From Progne subis subis (lineage: Eukaryota; Chordata; Aves; Passeriformes; Hirundinidae), in assembly GCA_022316685.1 (NCBI GenBank), contig JAKJHU010000046.1, positions 1,108,001-1,172,000 on the forward strand: 64,000 bases of DNA. The letters run 5' to 3'. Numbering within the stretch: position 1 is the first letter of the stretch; each line of letters begins with the position of its first letter. The position numbers and the translations under genes are program-made. The notes below the pieces were generated by a model. That model made no database searches. It was not told the DNA's origin and saw nothing but the letters and a program-made list of their open reading frames with translations. Below are positions 1 to 18,375 of this stretch, one piece after another.

Positions 1-102
1 GTGGCATATTCAAAAATGTTAATTTAAATGACCAATGTTTTAACTTGTTCTATCCAACCAGAATAATAACTTTAACAACACTGGCTCAATTAGTCACAAC
101 TC

Positions 103-145
<43 letters not shown>

Positions 146-2282
146 TTATCCTGGTAGTGCCCGGAAATTATGGAATTTCACCTTAGCAAGTCTGCAATAA
201 AGTAAATAAAAATCAGATGGAAACACCTCTATAAGTAGAGCACACTTCCATCTACAAAAGCACCACCAATACCTCCAGCTGGAAATGCCAGTGGACAAAG
301 GTAAAGACTAGGAACCCATGGTCTCAATGAAGAACTAGGTTTCTCAATCACTATACTGTTATTGTGTTCTCTCAATTACACATAAATATCTATGAGATTT
401 CCCAAGTACTCCTGAAGTGAATTAACAAAACTCTCACTATATTCCATTTCCCTTTCCAGCCCAGAGAAGATACAAGGTGGTAATATGTCACAGTTACATG
501 CACACATGCAAGTAAAGGAAGAACTAGATGATGCGTTACACTGATCAAAGAGAAAGACAAGCCTTTCTCCCTTAACAGCTGAAGATTCATAGCTTTCCAT
601 CTCTTCTGCGACTAGTTTCTCTACCTGCCATCTCTACACAGAAGTAGGACAACTCAAAAAACATTCCAGTTCCCCAGATTCAGTTTCTCATAACAATATT
701 TCAATAAGCTAATGTCTATCCTTTCTTCAAGCTTCAAAAATTCATGAATGCTTCAGTCATTCACTCCCTGCAACATGAGATACTTAAAATTCTCACACCT
801 ACACTTGATCTAATAATAGAGAGTCAGAGAGCAACAGGCATTTACAGAACACAATCCATCCTTCAGAGATTTCTGGCTACCTACCTATGTGCTGTTTATC
901 CAGAAACACCTGTTTCTCTGTACCGATGATATATAAAAGTCTGGTCAGACGCAAGTAGCTAAAAATATTAAGCTGAACCCCTTAAATTCAGATTTACAGA
1001 GCACTTCCTCCGAGAAACAGTAGGTGAAGCAAAGACACAAAATTAGTGATTTTTTGAATGGTGCCAGAAGTACACTTGCAAATAATATTTAAAAGCCCCA
1101 TACTAATTTCACAACTCAACTTAGTTGTCACAGTTGCACAGCTTTTCAGCTCACCTCAGAGCCAAAGTCAAGAGTATCCTTTTTCTGTCCTGCACACAAA
1201 TTTTCTCGCATTTCCCATAAACAACTCCAGTCCCCTGGTCCTCATTTTCAGGCCCTCCTCTGAGTTTGATGTGAAAATCAAACACAGTTCACTGCTTCAG
1301 TATCTGTTTGCATAGTGCAGGCTTGAAAACACCAACAGCCTTTCTTTACCTGAGACAGTAACTTGTGAGCGATTCATTCCTGATCATTCTGTGTCAGATC
1401 CAAAATTGTTTTTACCCACCAGCCACTGTGTGACATTAGAATAGGCAAAAGGGAAACAAGTTCCATGGTCTAAATGGCTTTCACAGCCTCAAAAGGAAGG
1501 GAGGTGATGTGAAGAGAGATGACAGAGGGCAAAGCAACCCCAACTACTAACAGTTCTGTTGAACACAGCCATAACCAACTAATGATGAAAGTTAACATTT
1601 TGTTTTTATAAAGATCTAGAAGGAACTGAACAATGCTAATGTTGTGCACTGTCTCAACAGACAAATTCCTTTATAATGGCAGAAAGTAGTGAGAGGAAGC
1701 AGTTTTCACTTCTGCCTTCGTGCAATTACCATTTGTTTTGCTCAGGTTTTGGTTTGTATACTTTACAATACTTCACTCAGAGACTATGGTCCCTTAGAAA
1801 TGAATTCTGGAATGACCACTTTGCTACTTCCTGTGTTCAAGGCTCTAAAAACGCCTTACACCAAGGAAAACAGAAGTGAAGGATAACTTGCTGTAGTACT
1901 ACAGTACCAAAGACTGGAAAAGAGCAGCTTAGGCAGGGTTTGATGTACATTAATGGAGAAAAACAACAACAACAACAACAAAAAATACATGGCATCAGCC
2001 TGCAACAGCAGCAAGCAGTATTCTTTGCCAAAGACTCAGGAAGACCCAACGTGTATAGTCAAATACTGTACGTGTATTAATGCCTAACAAAAGCTCTTGG
2101 CATTGCCCATGTGAGACCAAAGCTTCTAAGGCTCCAGGGAATCCCCTGGAATATTCCTGCATGCTCACACTTCATCAGACTCTGTGTGGTGACAAGAGCA
2201 GTCCTTCAACGCCTGCATATCTTATAGCTTTGTAGCTTATAGCTTTTCTCCTTAAACTCAGTGAAGGAGAAACCACCTTCTA
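1..2282. other. Intergenic DNA upstream of COMTD1 (ZNF503 side)
   Basis: No coding exon is recognisable on either strand. The open frames are all shorter than 90 codons, show no protein-family signature and lack a consistent set of splice sites. The stretch contains a long A tract near its start and a short CAA repeat at about 1,966-1,980. In vertebrates the neighbour beyond COMTD1 on this side is normally ZNF503, separated by a large gene-poor interval, which fits what is seen. Confidence 0.6.
108..141. repeat. Poly(A) homopolymer tract
   Basis: An uninterrupted run of about 34 A. No retroelement body is recognisable next to it, so it may be an old retroposon tail or a simple mononucleotide microsatellite. 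Its length is likely to vary between individuals and to be error-prone in assembly. Confidence 0.9.
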
Positions 2283-2392
2283 GTGAAAGATTCCCTGTCT
2301 CTGGTGGAAGATTCCCTGTCCATTGCTAGGGGTTGGAACTAGATGATCTTTAAGGCCCCTTCCAGCTCAAACCATAATATGATTCTATGATG
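2283..2392 (+). mobile_element. CR1 LINE, 3'-terminal fragment
   Basis: The segment ends with the diagnostic avian CR1 3' tail: a GGTTGGAACTAGATGATCTT motif, then TTCCAGCTCAAACCA-like sequence, then the terminal ATTCTATGA octamer-type repeat. Only about 110 bp is present, so this is a typical severely 5'-truncated insertion with no coding capacity. A short internal duplication (AGATTCCCTGTC occurs twice within 30 bp) lies at its 5' side. CR1 is the dominant LINE of birds, and this copy is one of the main clues that the window is avian. Confidence 0.9.
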
Positions 2393-3964
2393 ACTTTATA
2401 CATGCATGGTCTCAGAAGGTATAACTTCTTTCAAAGCACCTAGATTGCTCCTCTTTTGTCACTGCCTTTACTTCATCAGTTTATTAAGAACACACCTGTT
2501 CACTTTTGTGCTTTAAGACAGGAAATAGGTCTGATCCAACATAACAGAGCCAGGTTCTAAAGCATGATGAATATTTGGGTCTTCAAATCTATTTCAACAC
2601 CAGAAGATCCCCTGCTTCCTCTAAGGATGTACCAATACAAAATACCATGGAAAAGGTAGAGAACTGGGGAAGAGCAGTTAGCCTCATTTACTAGAACTGT
2701 TATGAGACCTACAACACTTGGTCCATTATGCCATTTGCCTTTTTTAAGGCCAAGCTAATTGCACAATAAACACCAAGTCTACATTTCATGCCTTATTTTA
2801 TGTATACAAAAACTCTGCGGGTGCATAATCATCAAAAAGCTAAACAGCCCATGAAAGAGACTGCAACAAGGTTGGAGGAGTTACTAAATTCCATTTGGTC
2901 ACAGAAATTGTCTCTGCCTTGGAATGAGACAAACAACTTTGATTTTCCAAAAGGCATTTCATCAGGAAGGTGTATGGCACACAGTAATTACCCACGTTCT
3001 CCAAAGTGTCGAGACAGATGACCAGCTGCATACCTATTCTCCTCCTGGCCTAGCTCCCAAGTACTCTGGCATTTCCCCTTGTTGCCTACATTAATGTGAC
3101 TGAAGACAAAGGCAAACTGCATTAGGGTCTCTGGCAGTTGGGTAGCACTTCATGTTTTAAGGACCACAGGCTAGGATTTGGTTACAACAGTAACTGTGTA
3201 CAACATGCTACAAACACCCTGTTAGGAAACACAACACCTCCAAACTGCTCTCTGTTCTGTGAAATATGTCAGCATAGTTTTGCCAAGGTACAGCCATGTT
3301 AAGTATTCTGCACATCCTTGAAATCCAAATGTTCATGCCACCAAATCTGACTAATCTCTCACACACACTTCCTGGATAGGAAACTAAAGGTGGCTAGATT
3401 AATATCTAAATTTCTATTTGGTTTGGGAGTTTGGAGGGGGGGTTTTGTTGTTTGTTCAGGGGCTTTTTTTTTTTAAACTTACTGTTCTGCATCATTTGCC
3501 TCTGTCCTTATAAAACATGACACCTGAAAAATCCAGAGGCAAATAAAAGCAGCTTCTCTTCAGTGATATGGTATGACCAGAACTTCTCCAAGTTACCTCT
3601 TACCTCTGAAGCCTCATTCAGAAAATCACTTGCCTCTTTTTAAGGAAAGAGCTCTCACAATAATAAGGAGCTACTGCCCTTGTTAACAGCTTTAATTTAA
3701 TCTAATTGCCCAATTACAGCTGCTCCCATTTTCACTAAGAGACTATATAATTTGAAGTATTCCTCTACCTAGCAGAGTCTTTACTGACATCAAGCAGGTA
3801 CAGTATAATTTATTTTAGATAAAGATGAAGAGAGAAACAAAGTAAAGCTCTCAGGAAAGAGCGCAGCAAGACTGTGTTTCCCCTCTGTGGCAAAATGTAG
3901 CAACTTCAAGAACAAAATGGCATCAGAAATCATTTCTAAAAAACAGAGGGAGGTATAGGGAGGA

Positions 3965-3985
3965 GGGGGGGGGGGGGGGGGGGGG
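3965..3985. repeat. Poly(G) homopolymer, 21 G
   Basis: Twenty-one consecutive G on the + strand, flanked by GGAGGGAGG-like sequence. Runs of this length are rare, can form G-quadruplex structure, and are prone to replication slippage and sequencing error, so the exact length is uncertain. Confidence 0.9.
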
Positions 3986-6900
3986 TGGGAAAAAGGTGCT
4001 AAAAGACTAGCAGTTCTACAACTGCATTTGGAATAAGAGACTATCCACAAAAGGAATGCAAGGTGAAAAGGACTGTAGGGAACATGAGGTGCAAAGGAAA
4101 GACTGTGAACTAAGTTTCTCCCAGATATTTCTTCAAAGAGCATGGCAAATTCAGGAACAGATTCCATAGCAATTGTGCAATGCAACCCAAAAGAGCTAAC
4201 TGTTGTCCAGGGATATTTATGATGCTTTATCCAGGGAGGCTATTATCCCTTGGAATGGACTACAGAAGAATCATTTTGCTACTTCACCAGTCCAAAGCTC
4301 TAAAAATCTGTGTTACACTTAGGAGAGTAAAAGTGAAGTATGCAGAAGTGATCAAAAGAGAACAGGCTGGGTTTATAGCCTGCAGGGGAAACAACTGATC
4401 ATATATTCTTCCTATGACAAACAACTGAGAAAGTAATTGAGAGCCTAGCAGAAACCAATGTTGTTACCTCAGCATTATTGATTTTCGGCAGACATCTTAA
4501 TCTAACACATGACAAAACTTTGGTCATTCAGTAAGATATAGCTTTCAAGGAAAAATGATATTTATAAAGGTAGTTTATGGTTCAGTTAGAAATTCTTATG
4601 AAGTCAAGCTCAGGCTACAAAGGAATGGAAAGAAAAAGGCTCCTTAAAAACAAAATGGATAGAAAGTTTGATTAAAAGGTGAAAATATCACCCAAGTATA
4701 CTGAAGCAGTAAGGAGCCTCTGATCTTCAAAACATTAAAAGGAGGTAGTAAAAACATAACTTTAAAATACTGTACTAAGAAAGCCTTTTTCTTATCAAAG
4801 GGATGAGTGGCACTGAAGACCCACAGTTCACCTGTTACGTAATCTTTAAAACATTTCTTGCAAAATTTACCAGAAACATTCCCACTGTTTATAGTAAAAC
4901 AAACTGGAGCTATTTACACGTGTATATGTTAAAAAATGAAGCCATAACAGGATAAAAAGATAGAAGTCCATATAGTCCTTTGTGGACATTCAAACTCAAA
5001 GAAATACAAGAGTAAAGAAAAAAAAATTATTAATACTAAAGAGTAAAACCTCAGAAAATTGCAACAAACACCTTATACATATATGCTGAGAGAAAAAAGT
5101 GCTCACAGCAATTATGAAGACGCCATCAATTAAACAAAACAAAAAAAAAAAAAGGCAGGAAAATAAAGGCAACATTGTGCACAACTAAAAATGCCTTCCT
5201 ACCTTCCCTCTGTTTCCTCCTAAAAGCAGCCTGCCCTTTCCAATCTCAGACACCATTCTCTGCACACCTCACTCTCCTGTTTCCTGAGGATATCTGAGCC
5301 ATTCCCCCCACTATGGCTTTTCAGTCTACAGGGGGTAATGCACAACTCAGTTTCAGATGATGACACTAATTGGGCTCTCTCTCCAGCAGATGTTTTCTAC
5401 CTGCTAAAGTCAGTACTGCCCTCTTCCCAGCTGCATCATATTAGCAAACTACAGCTGATTAACACAGAGGGCCCCTTCTCTCTTTTCTTCCAACTGACAA
5501 ATAGTCCACTAAGAATTATTGATTTTAAGTCCCAAAGATAACAGCCGAGCACAGTTTTTACATGCTTGTGACAAATTCTTACTTGTGAAATTAAATCTGA
5601 CCTAGAGCTCTCTAGAAATCAGGCCTAGTGAGATGACCATTCATCATTCTTTAATATGCTTGGGGTAGGCCAGCTAATAACAACCCAGTCCTGCACCTCT
5701 CCTGCCATCATGCTGCTGCTGTTGCTTTTGTGCACTCTTGGATGAATGCCCTTAAGAGAAGGGAAAAAGCAATCGCTTCCAAAAGTACTCTTTATTTTTG
5801 GTATCCATTCACAAGGTTGGTAAGAAACAAATCCAGCCTGCTGGGCTTTGACATAGATTTTTTTCAGATGTCAAAAAAGAGAGGCAAAATATATAGGCAT
5901 GGGAGAGCCTGGTTAATGAAGTGTCACAGCTACAGTTGATTTGTTCACTGCTTCTATAATTTTATTATGTGTATCAGAGTGATAAGGAGCAACATTTCTC
6001 ACATTTTGTTTATGCACTATACAGTTAAGGCTTAAGTGGAGCAGCATCTTGAGACTTATAGCAGGCTTTGCAAGTGAAGCAGAATGCTCCACTCATGTCT
6101 ATTTCAATCACATGAGGACGATCTGTAGGAGCAAATTAATGCTAAGTTTTATTCCTCAGTAATAAACACCCATTGTACCACTGTCCATGCACTTGTTCCA
6201 AGTGTGAGGCAGGGCTGTGACATGGAAGGAGAACATTCAGAAAAGTCTGACACCTGTTTTGAGGAATTCAATGCATCTCTGATCTATGTACTTTGACTGC
6301 AAACTCTCTTTGTCAGGAGAACTGCTTCCATCATTGGATCTGTCAAGCTGAGCCACTGAACAAGCCATTTCACTGGGTCTCCCCCAGTCAAGCTCAATTT
6401 GAGTTTTACAGTCCTTGATACTTGTGCGATATTGTCATAGAAGCCATTAACGTACTTTGCACTGGGAATTATGCTGCTTGGCAGGGGCTATCTCTCCTCA
6501 CGATACCTGCATGTCCAAAGCTCAACCTAGTCTTGTAATGAGATTGCAAAAAGTAGTCATATATATTCAAAATGTTGGCCTGTAAGCCAGTAAGGCCTGA
6601 AAATATTTACCAATATGTCAAAATGCTTCTAGCTGAAAACCACTTCTAAACCATTTGCTGTTTGCAAGTTTAATGGCTTAAGGCTTATGGGCTCATGAAT
6701 CACCAGCTTTCTTAGCAGCAGCATTTGAAATGTTGATATCTTAGCCTTGAAATAGATGTAAAGGTACCACAGCCTTTACAAGCTGTTATCGAAAGACATA
6801 CTTTAAAAGCTCCCACAAAAGACTGAATGCAATAGAAGTAGCTGAGCAGGATGAAAGTAACCGAACGAACTTAGTTAAAGTCATTGTTCATGTCTGTGTT

Positions 6901-7088
6901 CCATTTCAGTGATTACCCTCCAGCTGGACAATGAATCGTATTAAAGGAAGCTTTGCTACTTACAGTTCGTCTGATAAAAAATCCAGATGACTTCAGAGGC
7001 AATGATGAGTATTTGGGAAAGTATTAGTCTTATTTCAAATTACTGAATTCAAGTGGAAAAATATGGAGAGTAATCCCATTTATCACAT

Positions 7089-7092
<4 letters not shown>

Positions 7093-7120
<28 letters not shown>
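7093..7120. repeat. Poly(A) tract, 28 A
   Basis: Uninterrupted A run in AT-rich intergenic DNA. No transposon body is recognisable on either side. Confidence 0.9.
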
Positions 7121-7122
<2 letters not shown>

Positions 7123-10100
7123 CAAGATTTTCAGCTGAGAAGATAAATGAACATTTACGGGAAAAAAAAACCCAGATATGTGTGGAATGAGTATGTCTAA
7201 GGTCAAGTAGGTTATGCTGGTAAATGGCATAGATATGCAAAATTAAATGTTAAGCATAATACTAGAAGAGATAACAGGGATGGAACAGACAAATACACAG
7301 CAAAACCAATTAGAAGAAATAAGAAATCTCAATCATGAATAAAATAATAGTTTTATATACAGTCCTCTAAAATACACCATCAAATTATTTATCTAGGTCT
7401 TGCAAGGGGATATACACTGTGGAGTGTAAAATTATAAAACATAAACATTTTTCATCTACAACAACCAAGACAGGTGAATGAGCATGTAAATATGGTAAAT
7501 AAGTTCTGTTTCAATTTTAAACAAAGATATTACAAAAACTTATTAAAATATAATAAATACAATCGAATGCTTATGGATTTGCTTATTTGTGAGTATCTTA
7601 AAAGGTAAAGAATTCATGGCCTTCATGGTATTTTCTGAGTATCTGCCCCAATCTACGCACACACTCATCCACAATGTCACAGTGCGGACAACTTGTAAAT
7701 ATGCCTCTTCCCTCCTATCTTCTTGAACCAGATTAAAATCCCAATCTGTATCAAACATTTCTCTGAGGATGGCTAAAATCAAGTCAGCCTCAGCTCTACA
7801 AACTTTTTGCTCTATCAATATAGATAAAAATTGCTATTTTGCCTCTCAGCCTATAACTCTTCATTACCAACCCTCATTTCACTCCAAACCCTCACACTCA
7901 GCGATGCAAAAACAAGCAGAAATATTTTGACTTATATGCAAGTTTGTATGTTCATCTTCACAATTAAAAGGTTTGTCTAAAGTCTCATTATCTTGCTTAC
8001 TACAACTTCTTTCCCCAGCTCTCATCTCATTTGAGTCCTATTTGCCCAGAATTTCAACTCCATCAGCATTTTCAGCAGTTAATCTGACCATAGGAATGCA
8101 TGAATGCATTCTTCTTTGGTTTCTCCTTGTATTTGAGCTTTTATTCATTCTGCACTCATACTTGAGGTAAACTTTTAAACAGCTCCAAACTTCATTTTCA
8201 TTCCTCCTGACACTCCTTAAAACCTTGCTCTGATTTCTCCTAAGAAATTTGAGTTAGGCTACTGCCAAGCACGCTGCTCAATACAGTCCATTTCCCTACA
8301 CTTACTGCCCATGACCATGGCTTTACATTCACATTGTAAGCTTTTGGGGACAAAGACAGCTGTCTTCTCTTTCAGCTGTGCATAAGCGTCAAACATTTTT
8401 CCATTTTACTCACTAAACTAAATACATGTAGCATTTACACTTGTTTTTCAACATTTTGACGTGTTTTAGAGGATTGTGTGACTGTTATCCTCATTGTAAA
8501 TAGAGAACAACGTGCAGATAACTAAGATTTTAAGTTAGCAACATTTAAATTATGCTTGAAGCAACACTGCAGCTTGAATGAAGCAGACATGACATGCAAC
8601 TCCAATGAATGCCTTCCAATGTCATAGGACAACATAGCTTCAACAAATGTGTAGGGCAACAACACATGTAGGGCTTATTTTCAGTGAGTTGTGCTGTGCA
8701 AACAAGCCTGTACACACTTCCTTTGAGGTATCTGTGACATACAGTGATTTTCCATCACAGAATGAGTATGATTTTAGAGAGTTGTCCATATTCACTCTGG
8801 TCCACATCTATACCCAGATGGGTATACCTGTTCACAAGGGACAGATGCTGAAACAGCCACCGATTTTCTTTTTAGTGCAACAGTAAGACAATCAAAATGC
8901 CCATATACTACTCTTTACCACTATCTTGGAGCAGGCCACAGAACATCACCTGGAAGGCACAGCCTTTCAGAACAGGCTGAGTTCAGGTAGTTGACACATG
9001 GAAGAGTGAAGAGGGAAATAAAAATAAAAAAAAAAAAAAATAAAAAGAGTGAATTATGAGTGCAGTGAAAAAAAAAAACTTTCTATACTGAAAGCAAGTC
9101 ATTTAGCATTTTACAGTGGTGCCTCAGTTACTAGGCACAACTGGTCCATGTAAAAATAGTTGCAAATGAAAGGCAGAAACCCAGAAGTAAGATGACAGCC
9201 GTACCAGTAGGCTAACTCTCCACCAGTCCCATTTCTAAAATAAGTCTACGCAGGTGACACCAAGGTACATGCAACATCCTCACACATAAAAACACTCCTG
9301 AAAGGAAGGTTCCAGGAGAAGAAACTATTGCATCTATCAACTACCCAGTGTCTGTAAAACCTTGAATAGATTATCAATATGAATAAAGTGAGGATTTGTA
9401 CACCCTGAGGTCATCCACCATCCTGTCTGTTCTACTCCATATGTTTTACAAATGTGATCATGTTCTGGCTCCAGCCTGAATATGCTGCCAAAACCTTCCT
9501 ACCCTTCCAAGAATGCAGTTCCAGAGAGAAGGTACTTTCAGGCATAGCAAATATGCCTACTGACTACAGCACTGGGAACAATCCTGGTCTCCCAGGAAAT
9601 CTGTGCAACTGGACTGCCCTCACAGATTTGGGGGCAGTGGGGTTTGTATCCAAGCCCACATTACACTCATTTTTTAATCTCTAGGTAGCCTTCACCTTAC
9701 TTAGCAAAAATATAGGCAGAAATCTCCAAAAATATTTAAATGCTCATGTAGCCACAGCACACTGCAAGCACAAGTCTAATAAATCTGTTAATGAAAGTTT
9801 TCTAGTCAGTACATATCACAGAGTTAACTGAAAATAGCTCAAAGAAAAGCTGAGTTACTTCCTTACCTAAAGGAAACAGCATGTTGTCCAGTACGGCAAT
9901 ACAGTAAAACACCTGACACTGCCAGCAAAGGTAAGCTACTACTGATTAACAGCTGGGATTAACAGGTGGGATGAATTTCAGAAACACATTTAATTATCCT
10001 GGCAATTCAGTTCACCAATTCTCTTGGAGCTGTCAGAAATTTGACGTTCCCAGAGATGTCCAAATGGGGCATCTCGTCGGGTCGAGAGGTCAACACAACA

Positions 10101-11849
10101 CTGAAAGCACACTTAGTGTGTTCCATTGAACAGAGTAACCCGCAGTTCCTCTCTCCCTTGTGCTGCAGTTGTATAGAACAATCGCTAGATGGAGCCGCAC
10201 CGTCACAAATCTGATTTATGGCCGCTGCAAGAGTTGTTGCCTCCGACAGTGGTTTGGCCTAAAACTGACGTGTTGCAGCACATGCTGATAACTCATCTTC
10301 TGAAAGATGGGATGAAATGCTCTCATTTACAAACGCAAAATGTACACAGAGAAAGTGACAAGATACTGAATGGAAAAATGCCACAAAGAAACCAACAACA
10401 CTCACAGCTTTCAAAATCAAATAAATTTTAGAAGTGAACTGGAAGTTATTTTATCTGCCAAGACAGATCATGTCTTACTTTGTTCTGCAAATCAGAAATC
10501 ACAGCAGACTCACTAGTGAGTGACATGATCAGTTTCTGCAAAAGAAATACAAGAGCTCTGGGGGCAAGTCTTTGTAAATAAGCTCTAACACACTAAAAAT
10601 GCAGTGATAGACAAACACATTTCCCATAAATACCCTGGTGATATACTTTAATCCCACACTTAAGACGTACTTAGAGAAGAATATTTTTCTTCTAACTGCA
10701 CTGACATTAGTTTTGCTAGCATAGGGAAATAGTTGAAATATTTTCATCCAAACCTACCAACACACAGTTCATCTGGCTTTCTGGAGATGGATTATGTGCG
10801 AAAAGGGAATTTTCACCTGCTCTCATCCTACATCTGTGGAGGCCAGGTTGCAACCAAACCCATTCCTATGTATTGCTGGTCTCTGCGCAATGGCACTACT
10901 TTCACCTCCCATAGAATGTCAGAATGATAGATCCCCACAATTTGCTTGTGTTTTCCAAAACCCAGATGCTACCAGTACTTCACAAAATGAAAACAACATC
11001 CCCAGCCCATCTCCGAAAGGCAGAGAAACACAAAAGAGTCGGGTTTAGGGCATAAAAAGATAAAGATTGCACAATCACTGTTGACATATAAACCAAATCC
11101 CTCAGCAACAGATCCGGTCAGGGAGGAGATCCTTCAACAAGGCTGTAAAGTAGTGTCAAGGGCACTGCTCCATCTCACCTGGAAGGTACTGCAAAAGGGA
11201 GCTCAAACAGCATTGGAGGAACCCAGGCCCCATTCCCCCTCTCTTGGAGAATCTTCCTTGACCTCTTTCACCTGAAAATTCACAGGTCACAGGACTGAAA
11301 TTCCAAAAATTTTACATGCATTTTGATGAGTAATTGCTCACACCTCAGCTGCAAAGGAATGTGTTGTAGGGGAAGGAGAGAACTCACTTCCTGGGCTACC
11401 AAGTACCTGGAGTACCAAGCCTCTTACGAGCATATTATTTCTGTGAAAAGCTCCTCCAATAGGAGCCCACTACGACCTCACACGACACGTGGGTATGTTT
11501 TAAAACGAAGACCGCGGTGAAGCTGTACCAGAACCAGCCTCTGTTCTGAGGAGGTGATAGCACAAATCCCAGGCGCTGTCTTTGTCACTTGACACACCAC
11601 AACCGGGCATGTCACCGAGCGGAGGGCTCACACCTCCCGCGGGTGACCCATCCTCTCGCCACCCCAGCCGAGCCCGGCATCGGGCACGCCGGTGGGGGGG
11701 GGACCGTACGAGCCACGAAGACGAAGCCAAACGCCGGCGGGCCGGCAGCGTGGCTCCGCCTTCCCGGGACGGGCGGAGCGCCGCGCTCGGCGTAACCGGG
11801 CCGGGCCACGCTGCTCCCTCTTGCCGCGCCGCTCGCTCCCGGCTCCAAG

Positions 11850-18132
<6,283 letters not shown>

Positions 18133-18375
18133 CTCAAAGAAGCTCAGCAGATGGAAAATAGCAAGCAGCATCAAATCGTCAGAAAAAATGCAGGTGGAAC
18201 AGTATCAAAAATTTTACTTAGCCTGTATCTCCACTGGATAACAGTCTGGGAAAGTAGACTTTAGGAGCAGCAGGATCCTAAGGGAAGCTAAGTAGAAAAG
18301 AGAGAATTATTATGAGATCTACTATTTCTTATTTTAATTGTAATAAAGGAAATAAACTTATGTGAAATTGTCCTT
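18133..18375 (+). other. COMTD1: COMTD1 3' UTR
   Basis: Non-coding sequence between the stop codon and the poly(A) signals, about 240 bp. The exact cleavage point is inferred to lie 10-25 bp after the second signal. Confidence 0.75.
18342..18356 (+). terminator. COMTD1: Tandem AATAAA poly(A) signals of COMTD1
   Basis: Two canonical AATAAA hexamers, at 18,342-18,347 and 18,351-18,356, lie about 210 bp after the stop. A GT-rich stretch (TTGTCCTTGTCAGACAGTGGTTG) follows, as expected for a downstream cleavage element. Confidence 0.85.

Larger units (their letters stand above)
2393..11440. other. Intergenic DNA with possible conserved elements
   Basis: No exon of a known protein is recognisable. 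The ORFs present are short; the longest, at 3,790-4,185 on the - strand, is made open by translating a C homopolymer as polyproline. The region has simple repeats (G tract at 3,965, A tracts at 7,093 and 9,026), a homeobox-site-rich block near 3.66-3.78 kb and a small CpG-enriched patch at 10.05-10.27 kb. Those patches are reported separately as leads. Confidence 0.6.

Noticed and set aside
3790..4185. 131-codon ORF on the - strand
   Set aside because: It stays open only because a C homopolymer is read as polyproline, and no domain is visible.
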